From Pleomorphovibrio marinus (GTDB lineage Bacteria; Bacteroidota; Bacteroidia; Cytophagales; Cyclobacteriaceae): a stretch of 64,000 bases of DNA. Position 1 is the first letter of the stretch; each line of letters starts with the position of its first letter. This document shows positions 19,901-28,347 of this stretch, in pieces. The notes under the pieces were generated by a model. The model was not told the origin of the DNA. It saw only the letters and a list, made by a program, of their open reading frames with translations, and did no database searches. The stretch is from assembly GCF_003347495.1 (NCBI RefSeq), contig NZ_QCXY01000001.1, positions 1,054,001 through 1,118,000 of the forward strand, given 5' to 3'. Position numbers and translations under genes: made by a program.

Positions 19901-20400
19901 GGGTGTTTATGTTGACGGCGAGTTTTACCGATAGAGGTGGAAAGGAAGGGATAAAACCGCTTTCCGGTGCCGCTACCCACTATCTTAGAAGTGGCAAAAT
20001 TTCCATGGAAGAGGTGGCAGGTATCACAGGTTTCGCTTATATGGACATGGACCAGGGCAGAATGTTGATTTCAGACCTAAGTGAGAAATCCCATTTTCAT
20101 TTGGAGGATATTGATCTTAGGGATGTCAAGACCATCCAAATGCTGCTAAGTGCTCAAAGGGATTTGGATGTAGGATATAGGATTGAAGCCAGGCTCGATA
20201 CACCTTCTGGAGAACTTATCGCTCAAATGGTATTGAGAAACAAAGAGGAACAGGGAGAAGAAGAGGGGTTTTTAAGCAATATTGATTTAGAATTTGCCAA
20301 TGAAATCCAAAGAAGAGCGGATGTTTATTTTGTGGTTAGCCCACTAAGTGAAAAGGAGTCCAATTCTTTAAATGTTTTACAATTGGTTTTCAAAAGATAG
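16954..20400 (+). CDS. ThuA-like / sugar dehydrogenase / PKD / cytochrome c fusion lipoprotein
   Basis: This 1148-residue protein begins with a lipoprotein signal (FWSCNE). The domains in order are a ThuA-like (class-I amidotransferase-fold) domain at about 30-260 (FSKTSGFYHSSIP, GGGYVGVHAASDTEYDWPWYG), a PQQ/soluble-glucose-dehydrogenase beta-propeller at about 285-690 (VHGKFVEPTEMTILPGGDVLIAQRRG, GTRNPYRISVD), a PKD domain at about 715-800, a class-I cytochrome c domain with CKTCH at about 885-889 and a Met ligand in MMPANPDL, and a C-terminal carbohydrate-binding-like domain. Such fusions oxidise sugars in the periplasm and pass electrons to haem c. The exact substrate is unknown. The start codon lies inside the end box of the upstream repeat. 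Confidence 0.8.
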   Translation: MNKKSRGRGYWYMLFLLGIAFWSCNERSGDPKVLVFSKTSGFYHSSIPEGIKAIQMLGEENGFLVDTTTNSALFTEEILQEYSTVVFLNTTGEVLNHYQKADFERYIQAGGGYVGVHAASDTEYDWPWYGQLVGAYFEDHPGIHDSHPGVQTAMLKVENNSHPSTSFLPEMWERKDEWYSYKNFNQDVNVLISIDENSYKGGTQMDYHPMAWYHEYDGGRAFYTSGGHTIESFQEELFLRHLLEGIKYAIGGNNKLNYRNAKSKRVPDADRFEKRTLVHGKFVEPTEMTILPGGDVLIAQRRGEILLYKAADSTLTEAAQLDVYWKTDVPRVNAEEGLMGLKADPNFADNRYVYAFYSPKGEWVNRLSRYKFEDDKLNLDSEQVILEFYSQRDICCHTGGSIAFDKDGLLYLSTGDNSTPFNQTTGQYRLTGFAPIDDREGFEQYDAARSSGNTNDLRGKILRIKVNEDGSYDIPEGNLYTKGDEKAKPEIYVQGTRNPYRISVDQKTGYLYWGEVGPDARADSMQVRGPKGYDEVNQARKAGFFGWPFFVGDNYPYTSFDFDKGESGITFDPSKPVNISNNNTGLSELPPAQPAFIWYPYDRSEEFPQVGTGGRNAMAGPVYYSDLYQNGGGLPEYYNGKLFIYEWIRGWIKVVTMDEEGNYQKMEPFMEDVRHNALIDLELGPDGNLYLLEYGNGWFTANPDAALSIIHYNPGNRAPVVYGLEVDETSGSLPLTVNLMANVKDPENDPLHFAWDMGNGEILETKEPRLTYTYKEVGDYDISLTVTDPDNLSATSPLVNVYAGNIAPEVSISILGNQTFYFPDREVNYEVVVRDEDDPDASKDLSTLYVSADYIDGFDRAEANLGHQVMSEAMTGKSIMESLTCKTCHKVDEPSVGPAYTEVAKKYADDANGPSHLVTKIIKGGSGVWGETMMPANPDLKESDAKKIVAYIISLDGVSEQEPSLPPKGAVSSTMGKPASENGVFMLTASFTDRGGKEGIKPLSGAATHYLRSGKISMEEVAGITGFAYMDMDQGRMLISDLSEKSHFHLEDIDLRDVKTIQMLLSAQRDLDVGYRIEARLDTPSGELIAQMVLRNKEEQGEEEGFLSNIDLEFANEIQRRADVYFVVSPLSEKESNSLNVLQLVFKR

Positions 20401-20407
20401 CATTTCA

Positions 20408-20455
20408 GGGGCTGTCCGTTAATTTGCCAAATTAGGTAGCCGGACAGTCCCAATT
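20408..20455 (+). terminator. Rho-independent terminator
   Basis: GGGGCTGTCCG (20408-20420 region) pairs with CGGACAGTCCC (20441-20451) with one G-U pair, and AATTTT follows. It lies 8 bp after the stop codon at 20400. The remainder up to 20775 is very AT-rich with no other feature supported. Confidence 0.75.
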
Positions 20456-20775
20456 TTAAGAATTTGGCAGCTTAATCCCCATCCCTGCTGATCTTTTCGA
20501 ATCCATAGTAGCCTAATAAGTTGAGGATTATACAAACCTTATTCTTTTGAAACACAAAACTTTTTGATGAGGGACTATTATTGAAATTGGAAATTTCAAG
20601 AGTTGCTCCTAGTGAAAACGTATAATGAAACACAAAATCATTTTTTCTGGGAGTAATCTCAAACACACATTTTTGATGATAAGACTCTTTTATTTGTAAT
20701 ATAATATATTATGATAATATAATTTTACAATAGTATTATTTGCCCTATCTTCGTGGCATAACACTTTTATAGGGT

Positions 20776-21489
20776 ATGCGTAGTTGGATAAATCTAATTA
20801 ACAGGCATTTTGGGGGTTATTGGATTAAGGACAAAAATAGTGTAAAGCAGTACTTGAGTTCAGCTCCCTATTATTGCGCATTGGATTCTGGTAAACAACG
20901 AGAATTGAGATTTAAGTTTGATCAGTTTTTAGCGATTACTACCTTTCCTAAAGACCAAGATTTGACGCAAACAAGAAGTTCAATTTATACAGTGGCTTTT
21001 GTACTTTCCTGCTTGACCATGGGGTTTAAAAAACTGCCAAATAAATTTCCACAGTCGATAGAGCTTTCCTTATCCTCCCGGACAAAGGTTTCATTGAACA
21101 GCACAGGAAATCTAGTTGTGCAGTTGGATTTAAATGGAAGCTGGGTGGACGATCCTTTTGAACTTATTCCGCCATTAGCCAGGGTTTTGAGATTTCAAGA
21201 CCATTTTATGGCTGATCGAAGCAACCCATGGAGCAGACCTACCCGATTCCAATCCTTTGTGGCTTTGGCAGAACAGGAAATAAAAGCCATTCGCTTTGGG
21301 GAACAATCCCTTTTACCTTTTGAGGCAGTTGATAATTTCAACGAGCTTTTCATTCGTTGCATATATCAGTTTTTCGACAAGCCATTGGAATTAAGGGAAG
21401 ATCACCCACTGTTATATCAGGCAATGGTGATACTCTTTATGCAAGATCCTGCCCTGCTCTATCAAAAAACCTCTCTAACCAAGGTTTAA
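20776..21489 (+). CDS. MtfA-like protein lacking the HExxH zinc motif
   Basis: This 237-residue protein has no signal peptide. The overall layout resembles MtfA (M90 peptidase, Mlc titration factor). An early helix reads YYCALDSGKQRELRFKFDQFLAI. The C-terminal block NELFIRCIYQFFDKPLELREDHPLLYQAMVILFMQDPALLY parallels the MtfA NPAEFFA...FFERPELLRREHPELY segment that supplies the third zinc ligand. The expected HEFAH helix between them is replaced by residues around ELIPPLARVLRFQDHF, so it is probably not a zinc peptidase. The resemblance is by eye and could be wrong; otherwise it is a hypothetical protein. Confidence 0.5.
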   Translation: MRSWINLINRHFGGYWIKDKNSVKQYLSSAPYYCALDSGKQRELRFKFDQFLAITTFPKDQDLTQTRSSIYTVAFVLSCLTMGFKKLPNKFPQSIELSLSSRTKVSLNSTGNLVVQLDLNGSWVDDPFELIPPLARVLRFQDHFMADRSNPWSRPTRFQSFVALAEQEIKAIRFGEQSLLPFEAVDNFNELFIRCIYQFFDKPLELREDHPLLYQAMVILFMQDPALLYQKTSLTKV

Positions 21490-21692
21490 TAAAAATACAG
21501 GGATAGACGGCCCTTTTGGAAAACCAAAGCACGAATGCACAAATCTTTTGTGGTCTTATTGGAACCTCCTTTCAAAGGCACAAAAAAGGGGTTATAATAA
21601 GTTGATATACACTTAATCTGGGATGGATGTAAAGATCCGGTGTAGGAATCTAGTTTTTCCTCCTTACCTCATGGTTTAGATCGTATCGAAGC

Positions 21693-22517
21693 TTAATTCA
21701 ACTTGTCCATTTCACTGCCGCATAACTTGCAATAGATGGCATCTGAATCGTTGCTCTGATATCCACATTCATGGCACACCTTTCTGGTTTTCATGATATT
21801 CTGATACTTGGCAGCGGTAAGTTCTGAGGTGACAATACCTGTAGGAACTGCTATGATTGCATAACCCATCAACATGATGATGGATGCCATAAATTGACCC
21901 AGGTTGGTGATTGGGACAATATCCCCATACCCCACCGTGGTAAGGGTTACAATGGCCCAATACATGGACTTGGGAATGGAAGTAAACCCGCTTTCTGGCC
22001 CTTCAATAATATACATCAAGGAACCCATGACTAAAACGATGGTTAAGACGGTTCCTAAAAAAATCTGTATTTTAAGCTTACTTTCATTTAAGGCAACCTT
22101 GAGTATAGATGCTTCTTGTAGATACTCCACCAATTTCAGGACCCTCAATATCCTTAAAAACCTAAGTGCCCTTATCACAGTAAGGTAATGCGCCTCAATC
22201 AGTGCCAAACTCATATAGGTAGGCACAATAGCCAATAGATCCACTATTCCATAAAAACCAAAAATATAGCCTTTTTTATCGTTGCTGAGCCAAATGCGGA
22301 AAAAGTACTCCAAGGTAAATAGCAGGGTGAATAGCCACTCCAACACATAAAGCAATGTGCCATACTGCTCATTGATTTGCTCTACGGAATCAAGGATTAC
22401 CACCGCAACACTCAAGAGGATCACGATAAGCAATACGATATCAAAGTTCTTGGAGGCTCTATCGTTTGATTCAAAAACGATATTTGCCATCCTAGCTTTA
22501 TTCGGAATCCAACCCAT
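21693..22517 (-). CDS. Voltage-gated potassium channel with C-terminal zinc ribbon
   Basis: This 274-residue protein has six predicted transmembrane helices of the Kv type. S4 carries spaced arginines (RALRFLRILRVLKL, about 115-128). The pore loop has the selectivity filter TTVGYGD (about 192-198). After S6 (IIMLMGYAIIAVPTGIV) the C-terminus holds two Cys pairs (CHECGYQ and CKLCGSE), a small zinc ribbon common in prokaryotic relatives. It should form a tetrameric K+ channel in the inner membrane. It has no obvious operon partner. Confidence 0.9.
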   Translation of the reverse strand: MGWIPNKARMANIVFESNDRASKNFDIVLLIVILLSVAVVILDSVEQINEQYGTLLYVLEWLFTLLFTLEYFFRIWLSNDKKGYIFGFYGIVDLLAIVPTYMSLALIEAHYLTVIRALRFLRILRVLKLVEYLQEASILKVALNESKLKIQIFLGTVLTIVLVMGSLMYIIEGPESGFTSIPKSMYWAIVTLTTVGYGDIVPITNLGQFMASIIMLMGYAIIAVPTGIVTSELTAAKYQNIMKTRKVCHECGYQSNDSDAIYCKLCGSEMDKLN

Positions 22518-22676
22518 GTACTCTTGGTGGCTAAGCGTTTATAGTTGATTCAAATTTTATCCAATATAGGAAGACTTTATCAAACCTTTGAGGTTTCCCG
22601 ACCCTCGAAAGGTTAACTACGCAATCAAATTGGACAAAACTGATTGTTGGTCAAACTACCCCAAATTTCAAAAGCC

Positions 22677-24590
22677 TTACCAGCCACCACCGCCTCCGCC
22701 TCCGCCTCCTCCCCCGGAGCTGCCCCCGCCCCCACTGCCTGAAGACGAACCGGGTGCTGAAGCGGAATTCTGTAAGGATTGGCTAAAGGTTTGAGAAAGG
22801 GTGTTTGAGAACCCTCCCAATGAGGCTGCGGAAAAGGCAGCCCCGCTATACCAGGTTGGACTATAGCTTCTTTTGCCCAGGTCCACCTCACTCTTTTTCA
22901 GCGCATGTTCGAAGCTTTTTCCCCAAGATTCTCCCACCCCCAATGCTATGGCATAAGGCAGGTACTTTTCGAAAACCTCAGGGGTAAGTCCTGGTGGGTT
23001 TAAGTGTTGAAGGAGTGGTTTTTCTGCGGTATTTAGGTACATGCGGAAGCCTTCTATGTCATCCATTACCTCTCTGCCCTTAAGGGTGGGCGCCTTAAGT
23101 AAATAGGGGAAGAGGAAGTTCCCAAAAAAAAGAAATACAAATGCCAGTAAAATCCCCAAATCGTATGACTTTGCGGAACTCAATACTATAATCAAGGGTA
23201 TTACTCCAAAAAAGATGGAAACTAGGATCAATCCAATGATGCCCCCCTTCTTTTTGGGTGCACCTTCCCTCCATCGTAGGAAGGAATAGATGTTGATATA
23301 AAGGACTCCTGCAATCAAAAAGGCTAAAAAGGTGCCTATTGTCAAAAACCCAATCTCATCAGAAAGCCTGTAGGGGAAAGTCATTACTAGGGATAAAATG
23401 ATGGTGAGAATGGAAAGGAGTATGCCCAAAAACAGCCATTCCCTGTTTAGCTTGAAATACCCTGCTTTGAAATTCTCTTTAAGGTGGGTCTTTAAGCTGT
23501 TCAGTCCATTACGGATTTGCCGGTGTTCCTTGGGGTCCAGGAGAAGGACTTTTCTTTCTCCGGGGAATAGGGATTCCAATAATTTTTTATCGGCACTATT
23601 TACATTCTCCAAGTCGGTATTGGTGCGACGGAGCTGGAACTTCCGTTTGCTGATCTCCACAATCCTCAAATGTCCCATGGTGGCGAGCTCTACGATCGAA
23701 GCAGTGAAACATCCGGGGTCATATCCCATGGTATAGATGTACCTACATGCCGCTGCATTAAAACCATTCGGGGACTCAAATTGGGGGTAGATACTTCCTT
23801 TTTTGGGATCTACTCCCACCTTTTTCCAGGCAAAGAAATAATAGCCCCAGACCAGCAATACTCCCAAAACTGCCATAAAAAACCCCAAATTGTCTCTGAT
23901 GTAGGATTGGGCACGTTCTTGTGGGCTTGGCTCTGGAATCACCCCCTTTGGCCAAGCCACCGCTACCGTAAGTGCCTGCCCCGGCTGTAGCGTTTCTTGT
24001 ACCTCCACCATTAGGAAACGATCTGATTCTTGGGAGATGCTACAGGGACATGCCTGGGAGCCAACTTTACCTGCATAGGCGCTGTATTGCAAGATCTCCC
24101 CTCCTTCGGGGATGCTTACCCGGGCTGATGCATTTAGAATTGGAAAGGACCAATGATCCCCAATGGCATTCCAGTAGATTTCATCGAAATCCTCAAAATA
24201 GCCGATTTGTTGGGTGGTGGTGTAGGAAATAGTATAAGTGTATTCCCCCGGTTCAAGCAGCACGTCTGGATCCCCAATGCGGATCACCTTAAAATCCCCC
24301 TCAGAAATCACCTTGTATGGTGCTGGCTCATTATTCTTTAGGACCTGGTGCAATTCAAATCCCACCCTAATACGGTTGTTGAGCCGGTCTCTGTAAATTA
24401 TCGGGATACTTCTAAATATGCCCCTACGGATCTCTTCTCCCAGACTCTGAACGGTGATGGTTTCTTCCACCTTCAAGGAACCATCGGACTGAACTTCGAT
24501 TTCACTGTGATAATGGGAGATAGCTTCTCGCTCATTGGCCCAACTCAGTAGCGGGAATAATAGGAAGACAATGCCTAATAACTGCTTCAT
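22677..24590 (-). CDS. DUF2207 membrane protein with glycine-rich tail
   Basis: This 637-residue protein has a signal peptide (MKQLLGIVFLLFPLLSWA) and an extracytoplasmic DUF2207 domain (SHYHSEIEVQSDGSLKVEETITV, REEIRRGIFRSIP-type core). A membrane anchor lies near residue 235 (FMAVLGVLLVWGYYFFAW). Further transmembrane helices lie at about 390-490, and the tail is very rich in Gly and Ser and ends in Trp. Glycine-rich tails are usual for this family. It overlaps the upstream lemA-like gene by 4 bp (ATGA). LemA and DUF2207 proteins are commonly encoded together; their joint function is not settled. Confidence 0.85.
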   Translation of the reverse strand: MKQLLGIVFLLFPLLSWANEREAISHYHSEIEVQSDGSLKVEETITVQSLGEEIRRGIFRSIPIIYRDRLNNRIRVGFELHQVLKNNEPAPYKVISEGDFKVIRIGDPDVLLEPGEYTYTISYTTTQQIGYFEDFDEIYWNAIGDHWSFPILNASARVSIPEGGEILQYSAYAGKVGSQACPCSISQESDRFLMVEVQETLQPGQALTVAVAWPKGVIPEPSPQERAQSYIRDNLGFFMAVLGVLLVWGYYFFAWKKVGVDPKKGSIYPQFESPNGFNAAACRYIYTMGYDPGCFTASIVELATMGHLRIVEISKRKFQLRRTNTDLENVNSADKKLLESLFPGERKVLLLDPKEHRQIRNGLNSLKTHLKENFKAGYFKLNREWLFLGILLSILTIILSLVMTFPYRLSDEIGFLTIGTFLAFLIAGVLYINIYSFLRWREGAPKKKGGIIGLILVSIFFGVIPLIIVLSSAKSYDLGILLAFVFLFFGNFLFPYLLKAPTLKGREVMDDIEGFRMYLNTAEKPLLQHLNPPGLTPEVFEKYLPYAIALGVGESWGKSFEHALKKSEVDLGKRSYSPTWYSGAAFSAASLGGFSNTLSQTFSQSLQNSASAPGSSSGSGGGGSSGGGGGGGGGGGW

Positions 24591-25135
24591 GCTAGATTGA
24601 TTTCGGGTAAATTCCTGTCCCCTTCATTGCCAATGCTAAAGAAAGTACGCTTTTCAAAACCCAATCCCTTTGCAACGATGTTGGAGGGAAAGGATTCTAT
24701 TTTAATATTCAGCTCCCTCACTGTGCCATTGTAATACCTTCTGGCCTTTTGAAGGGTGTTCTCTACGCGGGAAAGTTCTTTTTGAAGCTCCAGAAAATTG
24801 GTATTGGCTTTTACTTCCGGGTAATCCTCTGCAATTAACAGCAGTTTTTGGAGATTTCTGCTCAAGGCTCCGGCAGTGGCGGCGTGCTCCTGGATGGTAT
24901 GGGGAGCCAGGGTCTCGTTTCTAAGTTCCGTTACCTTTTCAAAAAGTTCCCTTTCATGGGCGGCATAGGCCTTCACCGTATTCACTAACTCCGGTATCAG
25001 GTCGGCTCTTCGTTTCAACTGTACATCAATCCCACTCCAGCCTTCTTTGGATAGGTTTTTTAATTTCACCAATTTATTATAGGTCACTATTAAAAACAAA
25101 AGAAGGAAAAAGAGTAAAATTAAAACTGCCGTCAT
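24587..25135 (-). CDS. lemA: LemA family protein
   Basis: This 182-residue protein has an N-terminal membrane helix (VLILLFFLLLFLIV) and a LemA helical domain. Family markers are YNKLVKLKNLSKEGWSGIDVQLKRRADLIPELVNTVKAY, AEDYPEVKANTNFLELQ and ARRYYNGTVRELN. The start is placed at the ATG at 25133-25135, because the 24 residues upstream read as untranslated leader and the helix follows directly. LemA proteins are membrane-anchored with an outside or periplasmic coiled domain. It is translationally coupled to the DUF2207 gene through an ATGA overlap. Confidence 0.9.
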   Translation of the reverse strand: MTAVLILLFFLLLFLIVTYNKLVKLKNLSKEGWSGIDVQLKRRADLIPELVNTVKAYAAHERELFEKVTELRNETLAPHTIQEHAATAGALSRNLQKLLLIAEDYPEVKANTNFLELQKELSRVENTLQKARRYYNGTVRELNIKIESFPSNIVAKGLGFEKRTFFSIGNEGDRNLPEINLA

Positions 25136-25228
25136 CCGAAAGGAATAAAAGGAATTGAATGATATGGATAAAGATAGATTAAAAATAGCAAAAATATTCA
25201 ACAGCATCAGCGAAGAAGGGAAAAACGC

Positions 25229-25256
25229 AAAAAAAAAAGGAGGCCATTTGGCCCCC
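25229..25256 (-). terminator. Terminator of the rpsP-rimM-trmD-rplS operon
   Basis: On the minus strand GGGGGCC-AAAT-GGCCTCC (25256-25239) forms a 7 bp GC-rich hairpin with one G-U pair and is followed by nine Ts. It ends the ribosomal operon just after rplS. Confidence 0.9.
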
Positions 25257-25271
25257 TTTTATGCAGGTGAA

Positions 25272-25637
25272 TTATTTTTTCACTCTTACTCTTTCCTTGA
25301 TCTTGGCAGCTTTTCCTTGTCTTCCTCTCAGGTAGAACAGCCTTGCCCTTCTCACTTTACCTTCTCTCAAAAGCTCGATTTTTTCCAGTGCCGGTGAAAC
25401 GATCGGAAAAATCCTCTCTACCCCAATGCCACTGGAAACCTTCCTTACCGTAAAAGTCTCTCCATTGGTGTTGATGTTTTTCCTTTGTATGACGGTACCT
25501 TGAAACTGCTGAATCCTTTCTTTACTGCCCTCGGTGATCTTCACGTGAACGTTCACGGTGTCACCGGACTTAAAATTTGGAAATTTGGACCTTGCGTCCT
25601 TGTATTCCTCTTCTACGACTTTAAGTAGTTCGCTCAT
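25272..25637 (-). CDS. rplS: 50S ribosomal protein L19
   Basis: This 121-residue protein has the normal length. L19 signatures are [81 protein letters not shown]19 sits at the 30S-50S interface. It is the last gene of the conserved rpsP-rimM-trmD-rplS order and is separated from trmD by 58 bp. Confidence 0.98.
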   Translation of the reverse strand: MSELLKVVEEEYKDARSKFPNFKSGDTVNVHVKITEGSKERIQQFQGTVIQRKNINTNGETFTVRKVSSGIGVERIFPIVSPALEKIELLREGKVRRARLFYLRGRQGKAAKIKERVRVKK

Positions 25638-25695
25638 TGCTTTAACTATTTATGCGAAACGCGTTTATGCTGCACAGGGCAGCGTTGAATACTTC

Positions 25696-26409
25696 TTATT
25701 TTTTCTCTTTATTCTTATCGCCATGGCCCTCCAGATCCTTCAATAGATCCGGTCTTCTTTGGCCGGTGCGGCGAACCGATGCTTCAAACCTCCATGACGA
25801 AATCTTGGCCTCATGGCCCGATAGCAACACCTCAGGAACTTTCCATCCCTCATAATTTGCAGGCCGGGTATAAACCGGGGGAGCCAAAAGCCCATCTTGG
25901 AAGGAATCTGTAAGGGCGGATGTTTCATCGTTGAGCACTCCCGGGATTAGCCGTATCACGGCATCCGTTACCACTGCTGCAGCAAGTTCCCCGCCTGAAA
26001 GCACATAGTCCCCTATGCTGATTTCCCGGGTCACCAGATGCTCCCTTACCCTTTCATCCACGCCTTTATAATGGCCGCAAAGGAGGATAAGGTTTTTTTT
26101 CAGTGACAGCTCATTGGCCATCTGCTGCCGAAAGGTTTCCCCGTCTGGACTTAAATAGATGACTTCTTCGTAATCCCGCTGCTCCTTCAGTGCCTCCAGG
26201 CACTTGGCAATGGGTTCTATCATCATAACCATTCCCGCTCCTCCCCCAAATGCATAATCGTCCACGTTTTTTTGCTTTCCTGTGGCATAATCCCTCAGGT
26301 TGTGGACCACTACTTCGGCCAGCCCTTTATCCGCAGCCCTTTTGAGAATGGAATGCTGGAAGGGTCCCTCCAACAGGCCCGGCAATACCGTTATGATGTC
26401 AATCCGCAT
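25696..26409 (-). CDS. trmD: tRNA (guanine37-N1)-methyltransferase TrmD
   Basis: This 237-residue SPOUT methyltransferase has the knot motifs [21 protein letters not shown] and [15 protein letters not shown], and the early [17 protein letters not shown]. TrmD adds the m1G37 mark on tRNAs reading CNN codons using SAM, preventing +1 frameshifts. The start codon shares one base with the rimM stop (TAATG), so the two are translationally coupled. Confidence 0.97.
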   Translation of the reverse strand: MRIDIITVLPGLLEGPFQHSILKRAADKGLAEVVVHNLRDYATGKQKNVDDYAFGGGAGMVMMIEPIAKCLEALKEQRDYEEVIYLSPDGETFRQQMANELSLKKNLILLCGHYKGVDERVREHLVTREISIGDYVLSGGELAAAVVTDAVIRLIPGVLNDETSALTDSFQDGLLAPPVYTRPANYEGWKVPEVLLSGHEAKISSWRFEASVRRTGQRRPDLLKDLEGHGDKNKEKK

Positions 26410-26939
26410 TACTCCTCCAAATAGATGTCAAGTAAGCCTTCTGGCAATTGGCAGTAAACTTTCTTTGCTGCCTTATCCACTTTGGTGATGATGCCATCCT
26501 TGATAGGGATCAATACTTCCTTTTCCATGTAAGTCATCCCTATTAGGTCTTGGGTCTGAAGGTCGTAGATAACACTCACTTCTCCCAATGCACCTCTTGT
26601 ATCGTCCACTACCTGAAAACCTACCAATTCGTGGAAGAAATATTGGTCTTCCTCCAATTCCGGCAACTCCTTCAGGGGTAGGTACAAGGCTGCACCCACT
26701 AGGGGTTTCACTTGATCCACATGGTTGAGCTCCTCGAATTTTGCCAAGAACCGGTTGTTAGGTTGAGGCACGAAGTGTTCCAGGAAGTGCGGGATCAGCC
26801 TGTTGTTCCTTTCCAGAAACAGATGTTTGATCTCCTCGTATTCCTCGGGATAATCCACATCCAAAGCGATAAGCACCTCTCCCTGTAGCCCATGAACCTT
26901 GACCACATATCCCAATTGGAAACAACTGTCCTTGTTCAT
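26409..26939 (-). CDS. rimM: 16S rRNA processing protein RimM
   Basis: This 176-residue protein has the N-terminal RimM domain ([22 protein letters not shown]) and the C-terminal PRC-barrel ([43 protein letters not shown]). RimM binds S19 and helps mature the 30S head. It lies 14 bp after rpsP and overlaps trmD by one base. Confidence 0.95.
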   Translation of the reverse strand: MNKDSCFQLGYVVKVHGLQGEVLIALDVDYPEEYEEIKHLFLERNNRLIPHFLEHFVPQPNNRFLAKFEELNHVDQVKPLVGAALYLPLKELPELEEDQYFFHELVGFQVVDDTRGALGEVSVIYDLQTQDLIGMTYMEKEVLIPIKDGIITKVDKAAKKVYCQLPEGLLDIYLEE

Positions 26940-26953
26940 GGCAGGCTATGGTA

Positions 26954-27592
26954 TTAATCTTTCTTTTCTTCTTTTTTCTCAGGAGTGGCTTCCGCATCGG
27001 CTGCAGGCTGCTCGCTCTTTTCAGCATCGGCCTCGGCGCTTGCTTCTTCGGGAGCTTCAGCAGGTGCTGCTTCCTCGGCAGGAGCTTCTGCAGCTTTGGC
27101 TGCTGCCTCTTCTGCGGCAATAGCGGCTTTTGCGTCGTCTTCCCTTTTCTTGATGGCGTCCAGACGAGCCTGATTTTTGGCTGCTTCGGCTTCAAGGGCT
27201 GCCTTCTTGGCGCTGTCCTTGGCTTGCTGCAGGCTTTCTACCTTCGCGTTGATTGCCTTTTCTTTCTGCTCCAGCCAGGTGTTGAACTTCTCGTCGGCCT
27301 CTTCTTGCGAGATGGCCCCTTTCATCACCCCGATTTGCAGGTGTTTTTTCAGCATTACTCCCCTGTAGGAAAGCATAGACTTTACCGTGTCGGTAGGTTG
27401 TGCACCGTTGAGCAACCATTTCAGTGCCCTGTCATTGTTGATCACCACTGTGGCGGGATCTGTGTTGGGGTTGTAAGACCCGATTTTCTCGATAAAGCGT
27501 CCATCTCGTGGAGCCCTTGCATCGGCGATGACCACATCGTAGATGGCCAATTTTTTGCGGCCTCTTCTCGCCAATCTGATTTTTACTGCCAT
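26954..27592 (-). CDS. rpsP: 30S ribosomal protein S16 with long charged/alanine-rich tail
   Basis: The first 80 or so residues are S16 ([59 protein letters not shown]). The remaining 130 or so are a low-complexity Ala/Glu/Lys extension. Extended S16 tails are usual in Bacteroidota, so this is not a fusion or error, but the protein is over twice the E. coli length. S16 binds 16S rRNA early in 30S assembly. It is the first gene of the operon, with a promoter 56 bp upstream. Confidence 0.96.
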   Translation of the reverse strand: MAVKIRLARRGRKKLAIYDVVIADARAPRDGRFIEKIGSYNPNTDPATVVINNDRALKWLLNGAQPTDTVKSMLSYRGVMLKKHLQIGVMKGAISQEEADEKFNTWLEQKEKAINAKVESLQQAKDSAKKAALEAEAAKNQARLDAIKKREDDAKAAIAAEEAAAKAAEAPAEEAAPAEAPEEASAEADAEKSEQPAADAEATPEKKEEKKD

Positions 27593-27647
27593 ATGTTATT
27601 GAAATTTAATGAATTGATGGAACCCGTCCATCGGAATTTTTGGACTG

Positions 27648-27679
27648 CAAAGATAGGCCTTTAATCTGTAAAAGAACAA
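27648..27679 (-). promoter_or_regulatory. Promoter of the rpsP operon
   Basis: The minus strand has TATCTTTG (27655-27648), a full match to the Bacteroidota -7 consensus. TTGT lies 20 nt upstream (27679-27676), close to -33 TTTG. The predicted start of transcription is about 50 bp before the rpsP ATG. Confidence 0.6.
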
Positions 27680-27799
27680 TATCATCGGAGAATATTTGCG
27701 GATATGGAAAATATTGGTTTAACTTGCGATGTTTTTCGGAAATACGCTCCTTGTTGCATTAGGGAGGCATGTTTTCACGGGAAAAACACTTGGATTAAA

Positions 27800-27871
27800 G
27801 GCCTCGTAGTTCAATGGATAGAATAGAAGTTTCCTAAACTTTAGATACAGGTTCGATTCCTGTCGAGGCTA
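27800..27871 (+). tRNA. tRNA-Arg (anticodon CCU)
   Basis: A 72-nt cloverleaf has acceptor GGCCTCG / CGAGGCT (G1-U72 wobble), D-arm GTTC...GAAT, anticodon stem GAAGT / ACTTT with loop TTCCTAA (anticodon CCT), and T-arm ACAGG-TTCGATT-CCTGT. The discriminator is A and CCA is not encoded. It decodes AGG. An exact but interrupted duplicate lies 400 bp downstream. Confidence 0.95.
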
Positions 27872-27913
27872 CAATCATTTCGCTTTGAAGGTTATTTTTC
27901 AATTTTTTAGAAA

Positions 27914-28213
27914 ATGAAAGATGTCTTTTACACCTACGTCTTAAAAAGTAAATGCCACAATTATTTCTACAAAGGTCATTGTAGAGATATACAAAAGAGG
28001 CTAATCCAGCATAATTCCGGAATGACGGTTTCTATTCGTCCTTATATCCCTTTCGAGATTGCATATGTTGAAGAGTTTGAAACTCAGGCAGAGGCAATCA
28101 AAAGGGAAAAGTATTTCAAATCCGCAGGGGGCAGGAAGTTCCTTAAGAAGATGCTGGCCTCAAAGGTCAGGGATCACCCGGATGACACCTCTCAGACGGA
28201 CCCGCTCGGATGA
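27914..28213 (+). CDS. GIY-YIG domain nuclease
   Basis: This 99-residue single-domain protein has the GIY-YIG core: YTYVLKSKCHNYFYKGHC (the YIG is YKG, as often in this clade), the Arg helix RDIQKRLIQHNSG, and the Glu region FETQAEAIKREKYFKS. It resembles the small UvrC-domain (YhbQ-type) proteins. The family cuts DNA through a metal-bound Glu and Tyr. The gene sits 42 bp after the intact tRNA-Arg and before two tRNA-Arg-derived copies. The last 15 or so residues (RDHPDDTSQTDPLG) are encoded by GC-rich repeat-like DNA rather than by the conserved domain. Confidence 0.85.
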   Translation: MKDVFYTYVLKSKCHNYFYKGHCRDIQKRLIQHNSGMTVSIRPYIPFEIAYVEEFETQAEAIKREKYFKSAGGRKFLKKMLASKVRDHPDDTSQTDPLG

Positions 28214-28228
28214 CGGAGTCGGAAGGGG

Positions 28229-28268
28229 ATAGAATAAATGACGACAGGAAGGAAGTTTCCTGAATTTA
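28229..28268 (+). pseudogene. Degenerate tRNA-Arg(CCU) fragment
   Basis: GGATAGAATA followed, after about 15 extra bases, by GAAGTTTCCTGAATTTAT repeats the D-loop and anticodon arm of the tRNA-Arg at 27800, with mismatches. No acceptor or T-arm is present. It directly precedes the full interrupted duplicate. Confidence 0.6.
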
Positions 28269-28286
28269 TGGCCTCGTAGTTCAATG

Positions 28287-28314
28287 CCCGCCCGGCTGAC
28301 GCCTGTCGGACGGG
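28287..28314 (+). repeat. 28-nt palindromic insert in the tRNA-Arg D-loop
   Basis: It runs from CCCGCCCG to GGACGGG and folds on itself with a few mismatches (CCCG/CGGG ends pair perfectly). The boundary is fixed to the base, apart from a one-base G ambiguity, by comparison with the intact copy. Confidence 0.75.
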
Positions 28315-28347
28315 GATAGAATAGAAGTTTCCTAAACTTTAGATACA

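Noticed and set aside
22680-22740. Simple-sequence repeat of CCX triplets
   Set aside because: It encodes the Gly-rich tail of the DUF2207 protein, a normal family feature, not a separate repeat element or CRISPR.
26948-27664. Long plus-strand ORF opposite rpsP
   Set aside because: It is the complement of the low-complexity Ala/Glu tail of S16 and shows no protein family features.
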